Assembly (NCBI GenBank): GCA_963843455.1
Contig: CAWJKE010000016.1
Location: 124,001-188,000, forward strand
Length of the DNA stretch: 64,000 bases
Source: CAIQPS01 sp963843455
Lineage (GTDB): Bacteria > Actinomycetota > Thermoleophilia > RBG-16-64-13
Direction: 5' to 3'
This document shows positions 18,400 to 26,770 of the stretch, piece by piece. The translations under genes and the position numbers were made by a program. Below the pieces are notes generated by a model. That model had not been told where the DNA came from. It ran no database searches and worked only from the letters and a program-made list of their open reading frames with translations. The stretch's first letter is position 1, and the number at the start of each line of letters is the position of its first letter.

Positions 18400-18732
18400 A
18401 TGCCTAGTTGGATAGGACCTTGGGAAATCGCCATAGTCCTGGTCATCGCGCTGCTCATCTTCGGACCGAAGAAGCTGCCTGACCTCGGCTCGTCTCTGGG
18501 CAAGTCGATCAGAGGCTTCAAGTCGGGCCTCAAGGACACGCAGGACGAGTTCAAGACGGCCATGAGCGAAGATGGGACGGCTGAAGCACCGGCCTCCGCC
18601 GAAGCCACAATGGCCAGCACCACTGCTGCCAGCACCACCGCTTCAACCGCCGCTCCCGCCGCCGAGGCAACCGAGCCTGCCGAGGCGACCGAGCCAGCCG
18701 CGACCACCGAGACGAAGACCGAACAGAGCTGA
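18400..18732 (+). CDS. tatA: Twin-arginine translocase TatA/E
   Basis: A 110-residue TatA-family protein. One N-terminal helix (WEIAIVLVIALLIFGPKKLPDLG) is followed by an amphipathic helix with SLGKSIRGFK, then an unstructured Ala/Thr/Glu-rich tail. It builds the Tat export pore. TatB and TatC are not in the window. Likely clients nearby are the YedY-like enzyme and the solute-binding protein at 21.3 kb. The low-complexity tail is longer than in most TatA proteins. Confidence 0.9.
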   Translation: MPSWIGPWEIAIVLVIALLIFGPKKLPDLGSSLGKSIRGFKSGLKDTQDEFKTAMSEDGTAEAPASAEATMASTTAASTTASTAAPAAEATEPAEATEPAATTETKTEQS

Positions 18733-18737
18733 CTGGC

Positions 18738-18760
18738 GCCGCTGGCCGAAGGCTAGCGGC
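18738..18760. terminator. Hairpin between convergent tatA and serC
   Basis: A 10-bp stem (GCCGCTGGCC/GGCTAGCGGC, one G-U) with a three-base GAA loop sits between two convergent genes and overlaps the serC stop. It can act as a terminator in either direction, although no U-tract is present. Confidence 0.55.
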
Positions 18761-19913
18761 CTCTCACCTCGTTGTAGGCCCAGTCGAGCCACGGGAACAG
18801 GGCCTCCAGATCGGCCCTCTCCACCGTCGCCCCTCCCCACAGGCGCAGACCTGGGGGGGCTTCGCGGTACGGCGCGATGTCGTACGCCACTCCTTCGGAC
18901 TCCAATAGCGCGGCGATCGCTTTCGCGGCCCGAGCCTGCGCCTGGGCTTCCTGGCCGGTGAACCAGGGGTCGACGATCTTGAGGCATATCGACGTGCACG
19001 ACCTCGTCCTCGGGTCCTCCGCCAGGAACGCCACCCAGTCGGCCCGCTCCACCCACGCAGCGACCGCGGCCAGGTTCTCCTCGCTACGCCGGATCAACCC
19101 GGGGAGCCCGCCGATCGCCTCCGCCCATCGCAGTCCGTCCAGCGCATCCTCCACACACAGCATCGAGGGAGTGTTGATGGTGTCGGCCTGGAAGATGGCC
19201 TCCATGAACGCGCCGCCCTTGGTCATGCGGAACAGCTTCGGGAGCGGCCAAGGCGGCTGATAGGTCTCGAGTCGCTCCACCGCCCGGGGGCTGAGGATGA
19301 GCATACCGTGCTGCCCCTCGCCTCCCAGCACCTTCTGCCAGGAGTACGTCACCACGTCGAGCTCGGCGATGGGGACGTCCGTGGCGAAAACGGCCGAGGT
19401 GGCGTCGCAGATGGCCAGCCCTTGCCGGTCGCCGGCTATCCAGTCGGCGCCGGGAACCCGCACCCCGGACGTGGTCCCGTTCCAGGTGAAGACTACGTCC
19501 CGGCTCCAGTCGACCGCGCTCAGGTCGGGCAGCCGGCCGTAGTCGGCTGCCAGCACTCGCACGTCGGCAAGCTTGAGTTGCTTTGTGATGTCGGTGACCC
19601 AGCCCTGGCCGAACGACTCCCAAGCCAGAACGTCCACTCCGCGCGGCCCGAGCAGCGACCACAGGGCCATCTCCATGGCGCCGGTGTCGGAGGCAGGCAC
19701 GATACCGATGCGATAGTCGTCGGGCACTCCGAGCAGAGCGCGAGATCGGTCGAGCACCTCCTGGATGCGCGCCCGGCCGGCCTTCGAGCGGTGCGAACGC
19801 CCGACGAGGGCATCCGCCAAGGCCGAAGGGGTCCAGCCGGGTCGCTTGGCACAGGGCCCTGAGGAGAAGCAGGCATTCTGAGGGCGCTCGGCCGGTCGGG
19901 GCGCACTAGACAT
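18753..19913 (-). CDS. serC: Phosphoserine aminotransferase
   Basis: A 386-residue PLP enzyme of fold type I. Recognisable segments are CFSSGPCAKRPGW at the start, GRSHRSK, PASDTGAMEMALW, and the PLP-Lys region YSWQKVLGGEGQHGMLILSPRA. This is the MTB-type phosphoserine transaminase subgroup. It converts 3-phosphohydroxypyruvate plus glutamate into phosphoserine. The Mop-type gene lies upstream on the same strand. No serA or serB is in the window. Confidence 0.92.
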   Translation of the reverse strand: MSSAPRPAERPQNACFSSGPCAKRPGWTPSALADALVGRSHRSKAGRARIQEVLDRSRALLGVPDDYRIGIVPASDTGAMEMALWSLLGPRGVDVLAWESFGQGWVTDITKQLKLADVRVLAADYGRLPDLSAVDWSRDVVFTWNGTTSGVRVPGADWIAGDRQGLAICDATSAVFATDVPIAELDVVTYSWQKVLGGEGQHGMLILSPRAVERLETYQPPWPLPKLFRMTKGGAFMEAIFQADTINTPSMLCVEDALDGLRWAEAIGGLPGLIRRSEENLAAVAAWVERADWVAFLAEDPRTRSCTSICLKIVDPWFTGQEAQAQARAAKAIAALLESEGVAYDIAPYREAPPGLRLWGGATVERADLEALFPWLDWAYNEVRGR

Positions 19914-19951
19914 CGATCAGGTCCTCCAGGTGGGAGTCGGGGGCTGAGCCG

Positions 19952-20161
19952 TCAGTCGACGGCAATCATGACGTTGCTGGCCTTGACGACCGCGTAGGCT
20001 TCGGATCCTACTTGAAGCCCGAGACTCTCCGCCGAATGCTTGGTGATTATAGAAACCAGCTCCGCGCCACCCGGGAGTTCCAGGACGATCTCGCTGTTGA
20101 CCGCTCCGTGGGTGATGCTCTTCACTGTGCCCTTGATCATGTTCCGCGCGCTCAATTTCAT
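19952..20161 (-). CDS. Mop-type TOBE molybdate-binding protein
   Basis: A 69-residue single TOBE/Mop domain (MKLSARNMIKGTVKSITHGA, later KASNVMIAVD), the size of clostridial Mop molbindins. Such proteins bind molybdate as multimers, buffering it for cofactor synthesis. Its presence agrees with the two molybdoenzyme systems in the first 14 kb. Confidence 0.88.
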   Translation of the reverse strand: MKLSARNMIKGTVKSITHGAVNSEIVLELPGGAELVSIITKHSAESLGLQVGSEAYAVVKASNVMIAVD

Positions 20162-20314
20162 GACTGCCTCCTGTCGTGGCTTTCCCTATAACATACCCTG
20201 AAACACCGGCGGGTGCGACGCGGGACGGGCGGCAGCCGCTCGCCGCCGGTGACGAGCCAGGAATCGCTCTGCTAGAATAAGCGCTCGCTGAGGCGGCGAG
20301 CCTCGCCGCCATTA

Positions 20315-20408
20315 GGAGAAGTGGCCGAGAGGCTGAAGGCGCTCGCCTGCTAAGCGAGTGAAGGAGTGAATGCTCCTTTCGAGGGTTCGAATCCCTCCTT
20401 CTCCGCCA
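20315..20408 (+). tRNA. tRNA-Ser(GCU)
   Basis: Acceptor GGAGAAG pairs with CTTCTCC, a long variable arm (AGGAGTGAATGCTCCT) marks a class II tRNA, the T-loop is GGTTCGAATCC, and the anticodon is GCT in CTGCTAA. CCA is encoded (20406-20408). Confidence 0.95.
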
Positions 20409-20412
20409 GCAT

Positions 20413-20486
20413 GCGCCTGTAGCTCAGTTGGATAGAGCGTTGGTCTACGAAACCAAAGGTCACGCGTTCGAGTCGCGTCAGGCGCG
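20413..20486 (+). tRNA. tRNA-Arg(ACG)
   Basis: Acceptor GCGCCTG/CAGGCGC, D-loop AGTTGGATAG, anticodon ACG in CTACGAA, T-loop GTTCGAGTC. CCA is not encoded. It lies five bases after tRNA-Ser(GCU), so both are co-transcribed. Confidence 0.95.
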
Positions 20487-20491
20487 CTAAG

Positions 20492-20517
20492 AAAGCCCCG
20501 CTATTGGCGGGGCTTTT
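20492..20517. terminator. Terminator after the tRNA pair
   Basis: GCCCCGC/GCGGGGC (20495-20501 with 20507-20513), loop TATTG, flanked by AAA and TTTT, is a classic rho-independent terminator. It can also end the convergent lipoprotein gene that stops at 20520. Confidence 0.9.
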
Positions 20518-20519
20518 GT

Positions 20520-21122
20520 CTAGCCGGACAGCGAGAAGCCGAGCGCCCCCTCGAGGGAGGTGCGGGCGGCCGACCCTTGTTGCCAAGCCGCTGCTATCGC
20601 CGCCACCGCCCCCAGCGCCGGTAGGCTCTGTCCCTGCTCCAGGGCCTGGGCGAGGTTGTGGATACCTGTCGCCATCTTCTCGAGCGAGGCCAGGAAGTCG
20701 GCGTGAGCCGATGCCAGGTCCGGAGGCGCTTGGATGGCCGCTAGGTCGGAGACCATCGGGCCCATTGCGGCATCCAGGTCTTTGGCGGCCTGCACCTGCG
20801 CGGGGGTGGGACTTGTGAAGTTCGCACCGCTCATGACCGTATACGCTTGAGCCAGACCGGGGCCGTATGTGTCGGACCACGTCCTCATGGCCGCCCGATA
20901 GGCTTCCAGAGCGGTGAGCGTAGTGGACGTGGTCGATGTGGTGGTCGTCGACGAAGTGGTGGTGGTCGGGGCCAGGGTAGTGGTGGTGGTCGCGAGAGTC
21001 GTGGCGACGGTCTCGGCGGTCGTCCCCGGGGAAGCGTCGGAACACGACAGACCGCTGCAGCCGGCGGCCGCGAAGGCGACCAGGAGCAAAACGAGCACCA
21101 TCCCGACGGGCTTCATCTTCAT
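20520..21122 (-). CDS. Secreted lipoprotein with Thr-rich linker
   Basis: A 200-residue lipoprotein. ATG at 21122 (GGGAGGG upstream) starts a signal peptide ending in the lipobox FAAAGC (Cys about residue 22). A linker of about 40 residues, mostly Thr with Ser, Ala and Pro, leads to a helical domain with no recognised family (AYRAAMRTWSDTYG onward). It is an extracytoplasmic protein anchored to the membrane. The function is unknown. Confidence 0.72.
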   Translation of the reverse strand: MKMKPVGMVLVLLLVAFAAAGCSGLSCSDASPGTTAETVATTLATTTTTLAPTTTTSSTTTTSTTSTTLTALEAYRAAMRTWSDTYGPGLAQAYTVMSGANFTSPTPAQVQAAKDLDAAMGPMVSDLAAIQAPPDLASAHADFLASLEKMATGIHNLAQALEQGQSLPALGAVAAIAAAWQQGSAARTSLEGALGFSLSG

Positions 21123-21323
21123 TTCGCCGACCCTCCCTGCATAGCTACGCTGGGCGTCAGGATACAGCACGAGCAGAGAGTCCGGGGACTTACGGCCGGC
21201 CATGAGGTTCCTTTGCCCCGCTATCAAGCGTACTATTGTTAGTGGCCGCTCACTTATTGAGCCGGCGGGCATACCGGCACGGCCGACAGGGTTGCTCAGG
21301 CCAACGAAGGAGGTAGGGAAGCG

Positions 21324-22796
21324 ATGTCAGACGACAGGTTCGACGAGCTGACCAAGAAGACCGTCAGCAGGCGTGACTTCCTCAAGATAGCCGGCGTTGC
21401 GGGCGCCACTATCAGCGTAGGAGCAGGACTAGGTGGCCTGGTTGCGGCTTGCGGCGGCACCGAAGAGAGCACCACGACCACCGCGGCAGCGACCACCACG
21501 ACCGCCGGTTCGACCACCACGACAGCAGGCGCTACGACGACTTCCGCTTCCGCCGGGGTCGAGACCGGCGACGAGATCAAGATGGGCTTCGTCTCTCCGC
21601 TCACCGGCCCGCTTGCCTCGTTCGGGGTTCCCGACAAGTATTGCGCCGACCGCTGGAGAGAGGCGTGTGGGGACGGCATAGTCTGCGGCGACGGCAAGAA
21701 GCACCCCGTCAGCATCGAGGTGACCGACAGCCAGTCCGACTCTAACAGGGCCGCCCAGGTCGCCGGTGACCTCATCAACAACACCAAAGTCGACGTCATG
21801 ATGGTCGCCTCCACTCCCGACACGGTGACGCCGGTCGTGGAGCAGTGCGAAGCCGGCGGTTGCCCGGTCGTCTCCACCGACTGTCCGTGGCAGACGTACA
21901 TGGGGGCGAACAAAGAATACAAGTGGTCGTATCACTCGTTCTTCGGCGCAGAAGACTTCTTCACGATCAACGAGTCCTGCTACTCGAAGATACCCAGCAA
22001 CAAGATCATCGGCGCCTTGTACGACAACACCGCCGACGGCAACTTCTTCAGCGCGAATGCGCCGCAATACATGGAGGCCAAGGGCTACAAGGTCATCATG
22101 CCCTCGAACTACCAGGTGGGGAGCGAAGACTTCACCGCGCAGATCACCGCGTTCAAGAACGGCGGGGTGGAACTCATCATGGGCAACATGATCCCGCCGG
22201 ACTTCACGAACTTCTGGAAGCAAGCTGCCCAGCAAGGGCTGAGTCCCAAAGCCTGCCTGGTCGGCAAGGCCATCCTGTTCCCGCAGTCGGTGGAGGCCCT
22301 GGGCGACGTCGCCAACGGCCTCATGACCGAGCTCTGGTGGCACCGCACCTTCCCGTGGAAGTCGTCCCTCACCGGGGAGACCTGTGCTCAACTCGCCGAC
22401 GATTTCGAGGCGAAGACCGGGCAGGAGCAGACCGCTCCGCTCCTCCATTACGTGTGCGGCGAGATGGCCATTTACGGCCTCAAGAACGCCACCGATCCCA
22501 AGAGCAAGGATGCCGTTCTGGCCGCCATTGAGACCCTGAAACTCGACACCATCATCGGCAACATCGACTTCACGGCGCCCATCATCCCGGCCACCGGTAC
22601 CGGTCCCGCCGATTGGCCGGCCGGCCCCGGACACAAGACCAAGAACGTCTACGACCATGGCCTTGGTGGCTCCCAGTGGCTCATGCAGGGCGGCAAGTGG
22701 AAGTTCGATTCGGTGCCGATCGACAAGGCGGCCGCTCCGTACATGCTCGACAGCACTCTCCAGCCGCCCAAGCCACTGCCGATACCTGTCGCCTAA
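21324..22796 (+). CDS. Tat-exported branched-chain/amide solute-binding lipoprotein
   Basis: A 490-residue periplasmic-binding protein of the LivK/AmiC class. The N-terminus has a Tat motif SRRDFLK (residues 15-21) and a lipobox ending at Cys43 (LVAACG), then a Thr-rich linker and the binding domain (IKMGFVSPLTGPLASFG). The pattern GAxFxxxxPD-like DVMMVASTPDTVTPV matches the family. AAGGAGG precedes the ATG. It is an orphan: no permease or ATPase adjoins it, and the Liv operon at 47-52 kb has its own binding protein. Confidence 0.88.
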   Translation: MSDDRFDELTKKTVSRRDFLKIAGVAGATISVGAGLGGLVAACGGTEESTTTTAAATTTTAGSTTTTAGATTTSASAGVETGDEIKMGFVSPLTGPLASFGVPDKYCADRWREACGDGIVCGDGKKHPVSIEVTDSQSDSNRAAQVAGDLINNTKVDVMMVASTPDTVTPVVEQCEAGGCPVVSTDCPWQTYMGANKEYKWSYHSFFGAEDFFTINESCYSKIPSNKIIGALYDNTADGNFFSANAPQYMEAKGYKVIMPSNYQVGSEDFTAQITAFKNGGVELIMGNMIPPDFTNFWKQAAQQGLSPKACLVGKAILFPQSVEALGDVANGLMTELWWHRTFPWKSSLTGETCAQLADDFEAKTGQEQTAPLLHYVCGEMAIYGLKNATDPKSKDAVLAAIETLKLDTIIGNIDFTAPIIPATGTGPADWPAGPGHKTKNVYDHGLGGSQWLMQGGKWKFDSVPIDKAAAPYMLDSTLQPPKPLPIPVA

Positions 22797-22851
22797 GATC
22801 CGCTGAGCGCAGGGTGCGCGGGCTCAGGTCGCGCGCCAGAGACACAATGCA

Positions 22852-22875
22852 AAGGGGCGCCGCAAGGCGCCCCTT
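22852..22875 (+). terminator. Hairpin after the solute-binding protein gene
   Basis: A 10-bp perfect stem (AAGGGGCGCC/GGCGCCCCTT) closes a GCAA tetraloop 55 bp after the stop codon. There is only a weak T-run, so it may terminate or stabilise the transcript. Confidence 0.7.
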
Positions 22876-22945
22876 CCGTCGTTCTGAGAGGGTGACCCGG
22901 CCTTGCGGCCCGCTCCGAGGCGGGTGCCGGCCGGTCAGGCCCCCA

Positions 22946-23167
22946 CTACTGCTGGTCCGGTCGATCCGGTCGGTTCGGGTCCTTGGTGCGGAAGGTCCGG
23001 GCCATCGCCAACCCCACGACCACCAAGACAAGGCCGAGCGCCAGGCCGCTGATCTGAACCCAGGTGGCCAGACCCCGGACGGCCGACACTCCCATGGCGA
23101 TCACTACCCCGCTGATGAGCAGGACTATCCCGATCTGGTCTAACGCCTTGCGCGATGGCCGTTTCGT
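22946..23167 (-). CDS. Possible small two-helix membrane protein, start unclear
   Basis: The minus strand has an open frame ending at 22946 that encodes two hydrophobic helices (GIVLLISGVVIAMGVSA and ISGLALGLVLVVVGLAMA) and a charged Pro/Arg/Asp tail. A good AGGAGGA lies at 23171-23177, but no ATG, GTG or TTG follows in this frame before the first helix; the first ATG is inside helix 1 (23095). Either the start is non-canonical or an indel has removed it. No family is recognised. Confidence 0.4.
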   Translation of the reverse strand, partial: TKRPSRKALDQIGIVLLISGVVIAMGVSAVRGLATWVQISGLALGLVLVVVGLAMARTFRTKDPNRPDRPDQQ

Positions 23168-23245
23168 TGTTCCTCCTAGCTCAAGATCGCCGGCGGCCTC
23201 GAGTGCGACGGGTGGCCGCAGAAGTCTAGCAGCCTCAGGGCGCGT

Positions 23246-24976
23246 TCAAGTCCGTGTTGGCGAGACCTCGGCTCCAGCGGGCCCGGCCACCATTGCCACT
23301 TCTGGCTCGGCGCCTTCTGAGTGGGTCTGCCGAAGCGGCACCTCCTTGAGGAAGAGAACCACCACCAGCCCCGCCACCGAGATGAGGAACGCCAGGAAGA
23401 AGACCTCGCTGATGGCGGACTCCAGACTGTGCCGGACCGCGGCCATGAACAAGTCGAACAGCTTCTGAGCGTTGTCGCCGAACTGGCCGAAGAGCTGGAG
23501 CAACTGCGTCTTCGCGCCCGGCGATAGCAGTACCTGAGGGTTGTCCAGCTTACCGGCAGTAGCGGGGTCGGTCGCCAGCCCCTTGAGTTGGTCGGGCAGG
23601 GCGGCGCCCAGCGACTCCGCGAACCGGCTGTTGAGGATGGTCCCGAACACAGCCAGCCCTATGGTCGTCCCGATGGAGCGGAAGAATTGCAGGCCTCCGC
23701 TGACCTCCCCCAGACGGTGGCTGGGGTACTGGTTCTGCACGATCACCGTGAAGGTACTCAGGGCCACGCCGAGTCCCAGTCCCATGATGATCATATAGCC
23801 GAGGAGCTGGGCCGATGTAGTGGCGACGGTCATGCGCGAGAAGAAGAACGCTCCCGTAGCGACGCAGATGAATCCCCCTATGACCACGGCTTTGTAGCGC
23901 CCGGTCTTCGCCAGCAGTTGCCCCGCGCCGATGCTGCTCACGATCGCGGCAAGCATCATGGGCATCATGATCGTTCCGGAGTTGGTGGCCGTCTTGCCCA
24001 TGACGCCCTGGACGAAGAGGGGCAGGAACATGATGGCGCCGAACAGTGCCGCGGATTGTATGGCGCTGGCGATGGTGGACACCGTGAAGATGCTGTTCTG
24101 GAAGAGGCGCGGGTTGAGGACCGGCTCGTTGACCCGCATTTCGCGCAGGTAGAAGGCTCCCCACATGGCGACCGAAAACACGAACAGGCCGATGATCTCC
24201 GGCGACGACCACGCGTATTTGTTCCCGGCCCAACTGAGGCCGAGCAGCAGGGGCACCGCCGCCAAGACGAGGAATGCCGCCCCCAGCCAGTCGATGGAGT
24301 GCTTCCGCAACTGTACGTGGTTCGGAAGTGCGTAGGCCGCGAAGACCAGGGCGACGATCCCCACCGGCAGGTTGACCCAGAATGTCCAGCGCCAGCCGAT
24401 GTTGTCGGTTATCCAGCCGCCCAGCAGCGGCCCGACGATTGTGGCAAAGCCCCAGACGCTCATGAGTATGCCGGTCCATTTGGCCCTTTGGGCGGGCGGG
24501 AAGATGTCGCCGATGATGGCCTGGTTGATAGGCAGCATGGCTCCTGCCCCCAGTCCCTGCAGGGCGCGAAAAGCGATGAGCTGGAGCATCGACTGGCTGA
24601 AGCCGCACAAGACCGAGCCCACCACGAAGATAGCCATCCCGACGATGAAGAACCGCTTGCGGCCGTAGGCGTCGGAGAGCTTGCCCCAGATAGGCATCGA
24701 GACGGCCGAAGCCAGCATGTAGGCGGTGGCCACCCAGGCGTAGTGCGATAGTCCGTTGAGGTCGGCGATGACGCGCGGCATGGCCGTGCCCACGACGGTC
24801 TGATCGAGAGCGCTCAGGAGCATGCCCAGCATGACGCTGATGAGCACGAAGGCCACACGCCGCCGGCTGAGAGTTTCGCCCCAGGGTGCGGCCGCGGGTA
24901 CGGCCGCGGAAGACGGCCCGTCGGCCGCGACCTCCGCCGCGACCTCTGTCGAGCGTGAAGATCTTTTGGCGCTCAT
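23246..24976 (-). CDS. DHA2-family multidrug MFS exporter (EmrB/QacA-like)
   Basis: A 576-residue, probably 14-helix exporter. ALDQTVVGTAMPRVIADL in TM1 and WGKLSDAYGRKRFF in the TM2-TM3 loop are typical DHA2 marks, with QGLGAGAMLPI in TM4. ATG at 24976 overlaps the stop of the MarR gene (ATGA). It probably exports hydrophobic drugs or fatty-acid-like compounds by proton antiport, under control of the coupled MarR regulator. Confidence 0.9.
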   Translation of the reverse strand: MSAKRSSRSTEVAAEVAADGPSSAAVPAAAPWGETLSRRRVAFVLISVMLGMLLSALDQTVVGTAMPRVIADLNGLSHYAWVATAYMLASAVSMPIWGKLSDAYGRKRFFIVGMAIFVVGSVLCGFSQSMLQLIAFRALQGLGAGAMLPINQAIIGDIFPPAQRAKWTGILMSVWGFATIVGPLLGGWITDNIGWRWTFWVNLPVGIVALVFAAYALPNHVQLRKHSIDWLGAAFLVLAAVPLLLGLSWAGNKYAWSSPEIIGLFVFSVAMWGAFYLREMRVNEPVLNPRLFQNSIFTVSTIASAIQSAALFGAIMFLPLFVQGVMGKTATNSGTIMMPMMLAAIVSSIGAGQLLAKTGRYKAVVIGGFICVATGAFFFSRMTVATTSAQLLGYMIIMGLGLGVALSTFTVIVQNQYPSHRLGEVSGGLQFFRSIGTTIGLAVFGTILNSRFAESLGAALPDQLKGLATDPATAGKLDNPQVLLSPGAKTQLLQLFGQFGDNAQKLFDLFMAAVRHSLESAISEVFFLAFLISVAGLVVVLFLKEVPLRQTHSEGAEPEVAMVAGPAGAEVSPTRT

Positions 24977-25446
24977 GTGGCGCTCCCTTGCTCTATGACG
25001 GCCGCCAGGGCGTCCAGGCCCCGGGTGAGCGCGCGCAGGTCGTCTCCCTCCATGAGGGCCAGCCATTGGGCCAACTGTTCCTGGCGGCTGCGGCGCAGAC
25101 GCTCCACCAACAGGTCTCCCTGTTCGGAAGCCACGACGAGGGTCCGCCTCCGGTCGGCCAGATCGGTCTCCCGCGCCACGAGGCCGCGGGCCACGAGCTT
25201 GTCCACCAGCAGGCTCGCCGACGGTTCGGATATGTCGAGCGCCCGAGCCAGCCCGCCGACGGTGAGTTGGCGATGCTTGACGAGGACCACCACCGCCTTC
25301 AATTGGCCCATCCCCATGTCCAGGGAGAGCCATTCGGAATCATGCGGCTTGGTCAGGCCCGCGACCCGGTCAAAAGAACGGCCACACTGCTCTCTCAGTT
25401 CGGTGAGACCCGACCCGCGCGCTCGTATCCGTCCTTCATCGGTCAT
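24973..25446 (-). CDS. MarR-family transcriptional regulator
   Basis: A 157-residue winged-helix repressor. The HTH is in QLTVGGLARALDISEPSASLLVDKLVARGLV and the wing in RETDLADRRRTLVVAS (DxxDRR motif). It is first in a two-gene operon with the exporter. An AT-rich dyad upstream (25533-25546) is a plausible autoregulatory operator. Confidence 0.9.
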   Translation of the reverse strand: MTDEGRIRARGSGLTELREQCGRSFDRVAGLTKPHDSEWLSLDMGMGQLKAVVVLVKHRQLTVGGLARALDISEPSASLLVDKLVARGLVARETDLADRRRTLVVASEQGDLLVERLRRSRQEQLAQWLALMEGDDLRALTRGLDALAAVIEQGSAT

Positions 25447-25532
25447 GTGTTCACTCCGGAGCCCGGTGCGGGCACAGGGCCCAACCGGCCGGTGGGCCGG
25501 TGGGCCGTTGGCTTATGGTTCATGAAATCGTA

Positions 25533-25546
25533 TTTATTATAACAAA
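25533..25546. promoter_or_regulatory. Candidate MarR operator with -10 element
   Basis: TTTATTATAACAAA is a 14-bp nearly perfect palindrome in an otherwise GC-rich region, about 90 bp upstream of the marR start. Read on the minus strand it contains TATAAT, so repressor binding would block the promoter. Confidence 0.5.
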
Positions 25547-25638
25547 CTATTTGCCCCGGCCGATGCGGATCGAGTTTCCTGTCCGGCCCCTCAGCTATGC
25601 TTCAAACACAAGAGTGATTGCCGGAAACGGAGGAAGCC

Positions 25639-25860
25639 ATGCTGTTAGCAGCCGTCATCGCGTTCGTCATACTCATGGCGGCCATCGCTTATGTCGTCTT
25701 TCACAAGTTCTCGGTCGTCCGGCAGGAGATCGAGTTCACCGCTCCACAGGACGGCGTCGCGGCGATCCATCTCGACATCCACGAGGACAGCGTCAGGAGT
25801 CTCCGCATCTACTTCGCCGACGGCAGCGTCAGCGAGTTGCGGCATCTCGACGCCGCGTGA
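25639..25860 (+). CDS. Small single-helix membrane protein
   Basis: A 73-residue protein: one N-terminal helix (MLLAAVIAFVILMAAIAYVVF) followed by a soluble tail of about 50 residues that looks like a short beta domain (VRSLRIYFADGSVSELR). ATG at 25639 follows GGAGGAAG. No family is recognised. Confidence 0.55.
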   Translation: MLLAAVIAFVILMAAIAYVVFHKFSVVRQEIEFTAPQDGVAAIHLDIHEDSVRSLRIYFADGSVSELRHLDAA

Positions 25861-25996
25861 TCTGGGTGCAGGCCGAGCTTGACGGCGCCTGACCTCGACA
25901 CGACCTGAGTCCCATCCTTCTGACCCCGGCGCGGCCCGCTGTATCATTAGACAGATCAGCAGGTGTAGAGGACCGCACTAGTGGAAGGAAGGCATC

Positions 25997-26278
25997 ATGC
26001 AGAAGAAGCGCTGGGGCGATCTCTCGCCCATTCAGAAGGTCTTGATCATCATCGGTGCGACGATACAGTTCGGCTTGCTCGCGGGGGGCTTGTGGGATCT
26101 CGCGCATCGCACTCCCGATGAAGTGCGCGGCGACCGCCGCTTCTGGGCGGGCTTCATGTTCGTCAACTGGATAGGACCTATCGCCTATTTCTGCTACGGG
26201 CGCAAGAACTGCCCCATACGGTCATGCTGCCGCCGGACGCAAGAACTCGAACCGGTTGAGGAGGTCGAGGCCGTTTGA
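25997..26278 (+). CDS. PLDc_N-type two-helix membrane protein
   Basis: A 93-residue membrane protein resembling the phospholipase D-nuclease N-terminal domain: two helices (QKVLIIIGATIQFGLLAGGLWDL and FWAGFMFVNWIGPIAYFCYG), the latter ending in the family's YFxxGR motif. The C-terminus is charged. Its stop overlaps the TadA start region (TTGA). Function is unknown. Confidence 0.7.
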   Translation: MQKKRWGDLSPIQKVLIIIGATIQFGLLAGGLWDLAHRTPDEVRGDRRFWAGFMFVNWIGPIAYFCYGRKNCPIRSCCRRTQELEPVEEVEAV

Positions 26279-26748
26279 CGGCGTCGCCGCCATCTGAACC
26301 GGGCGAGGATCGCCGCTTGATGGGGCTTGCCCTCGATGAAGCCCGCCGGGCGGGGGAGCAGGGAGAGGTGCCCATTGGGGCAGTAGTGGCCATCGGAGGA
26401 GAGGTGGTGGCGGCCCGGGGCAACGAGCGCGAGCGCCGGCATGATCCAACCGCTCACGCCGAGATGCTCGTCCTCCGCGATGCTGCGGCGATCGTCGGCG
26501 GGTGGCGGCTGTCCGAGGCAACGCTCTACGTGACGCTCGAGCCGTGCGCCATGTGCGCGGGAGCCGTGGTCCTGGCTCGCGTCAAGCGCCTGGTGTTTGG
26601 AGCCGACGACCCCAAGGCGGGGGCGGCCGGAAGCATCCTCAACATCGTCGATCATCCCGCGCTCAATCACCAGCCGCAGGTCCGGACGGGCCTTATGGCG
26701 AGCGAGGCCTCGCAGTTGTTGCGCGACTTCTTCGCCGCCCGGCGGTGA
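26275..26748 (+). CDS. tadA: tRNA-adenosine deaminase
   Basis: A 157-residue zinc deaminase that makes inosine at position 34 of tRNA-Arg(ACG), a tRNA encoded in this window. Zinc and catalytic motifs are HAEM and PCAMCAG; GEVPIGAVV and NHQPQV are family marks. TTG at 26275 overlaps the upstream stop; the first ATG would be at 26323, which would still keep the core fold. Confidence 0.92.
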   Translation: MTASPPSEPGEDRRLMGLALDEARRAGEQGEVPIGAVVAIGGEVVAARGNERERRHDPTAHAEMLVLRDAAAIVGGWRLSEATLYVTLEPCAMCAGAVVLARVKRLVFGADDPKAGAAGSILNIVDHPALNHQPQVRTGLMASEASQLLRDFFAARR

Positions 26749-26770
26749 TCGCCGGGATAGTCGTGGCTTG

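Noticed and set aside
20900..21050. Thr-rich tracts (also 21470-21550, 47060-47130) as a repeat or phase-variable element
   Set aside because: They encode low-complexity linkers after lipoboxes, common in lipoproteins of this type of genome; no tandem unit of constant length is present.
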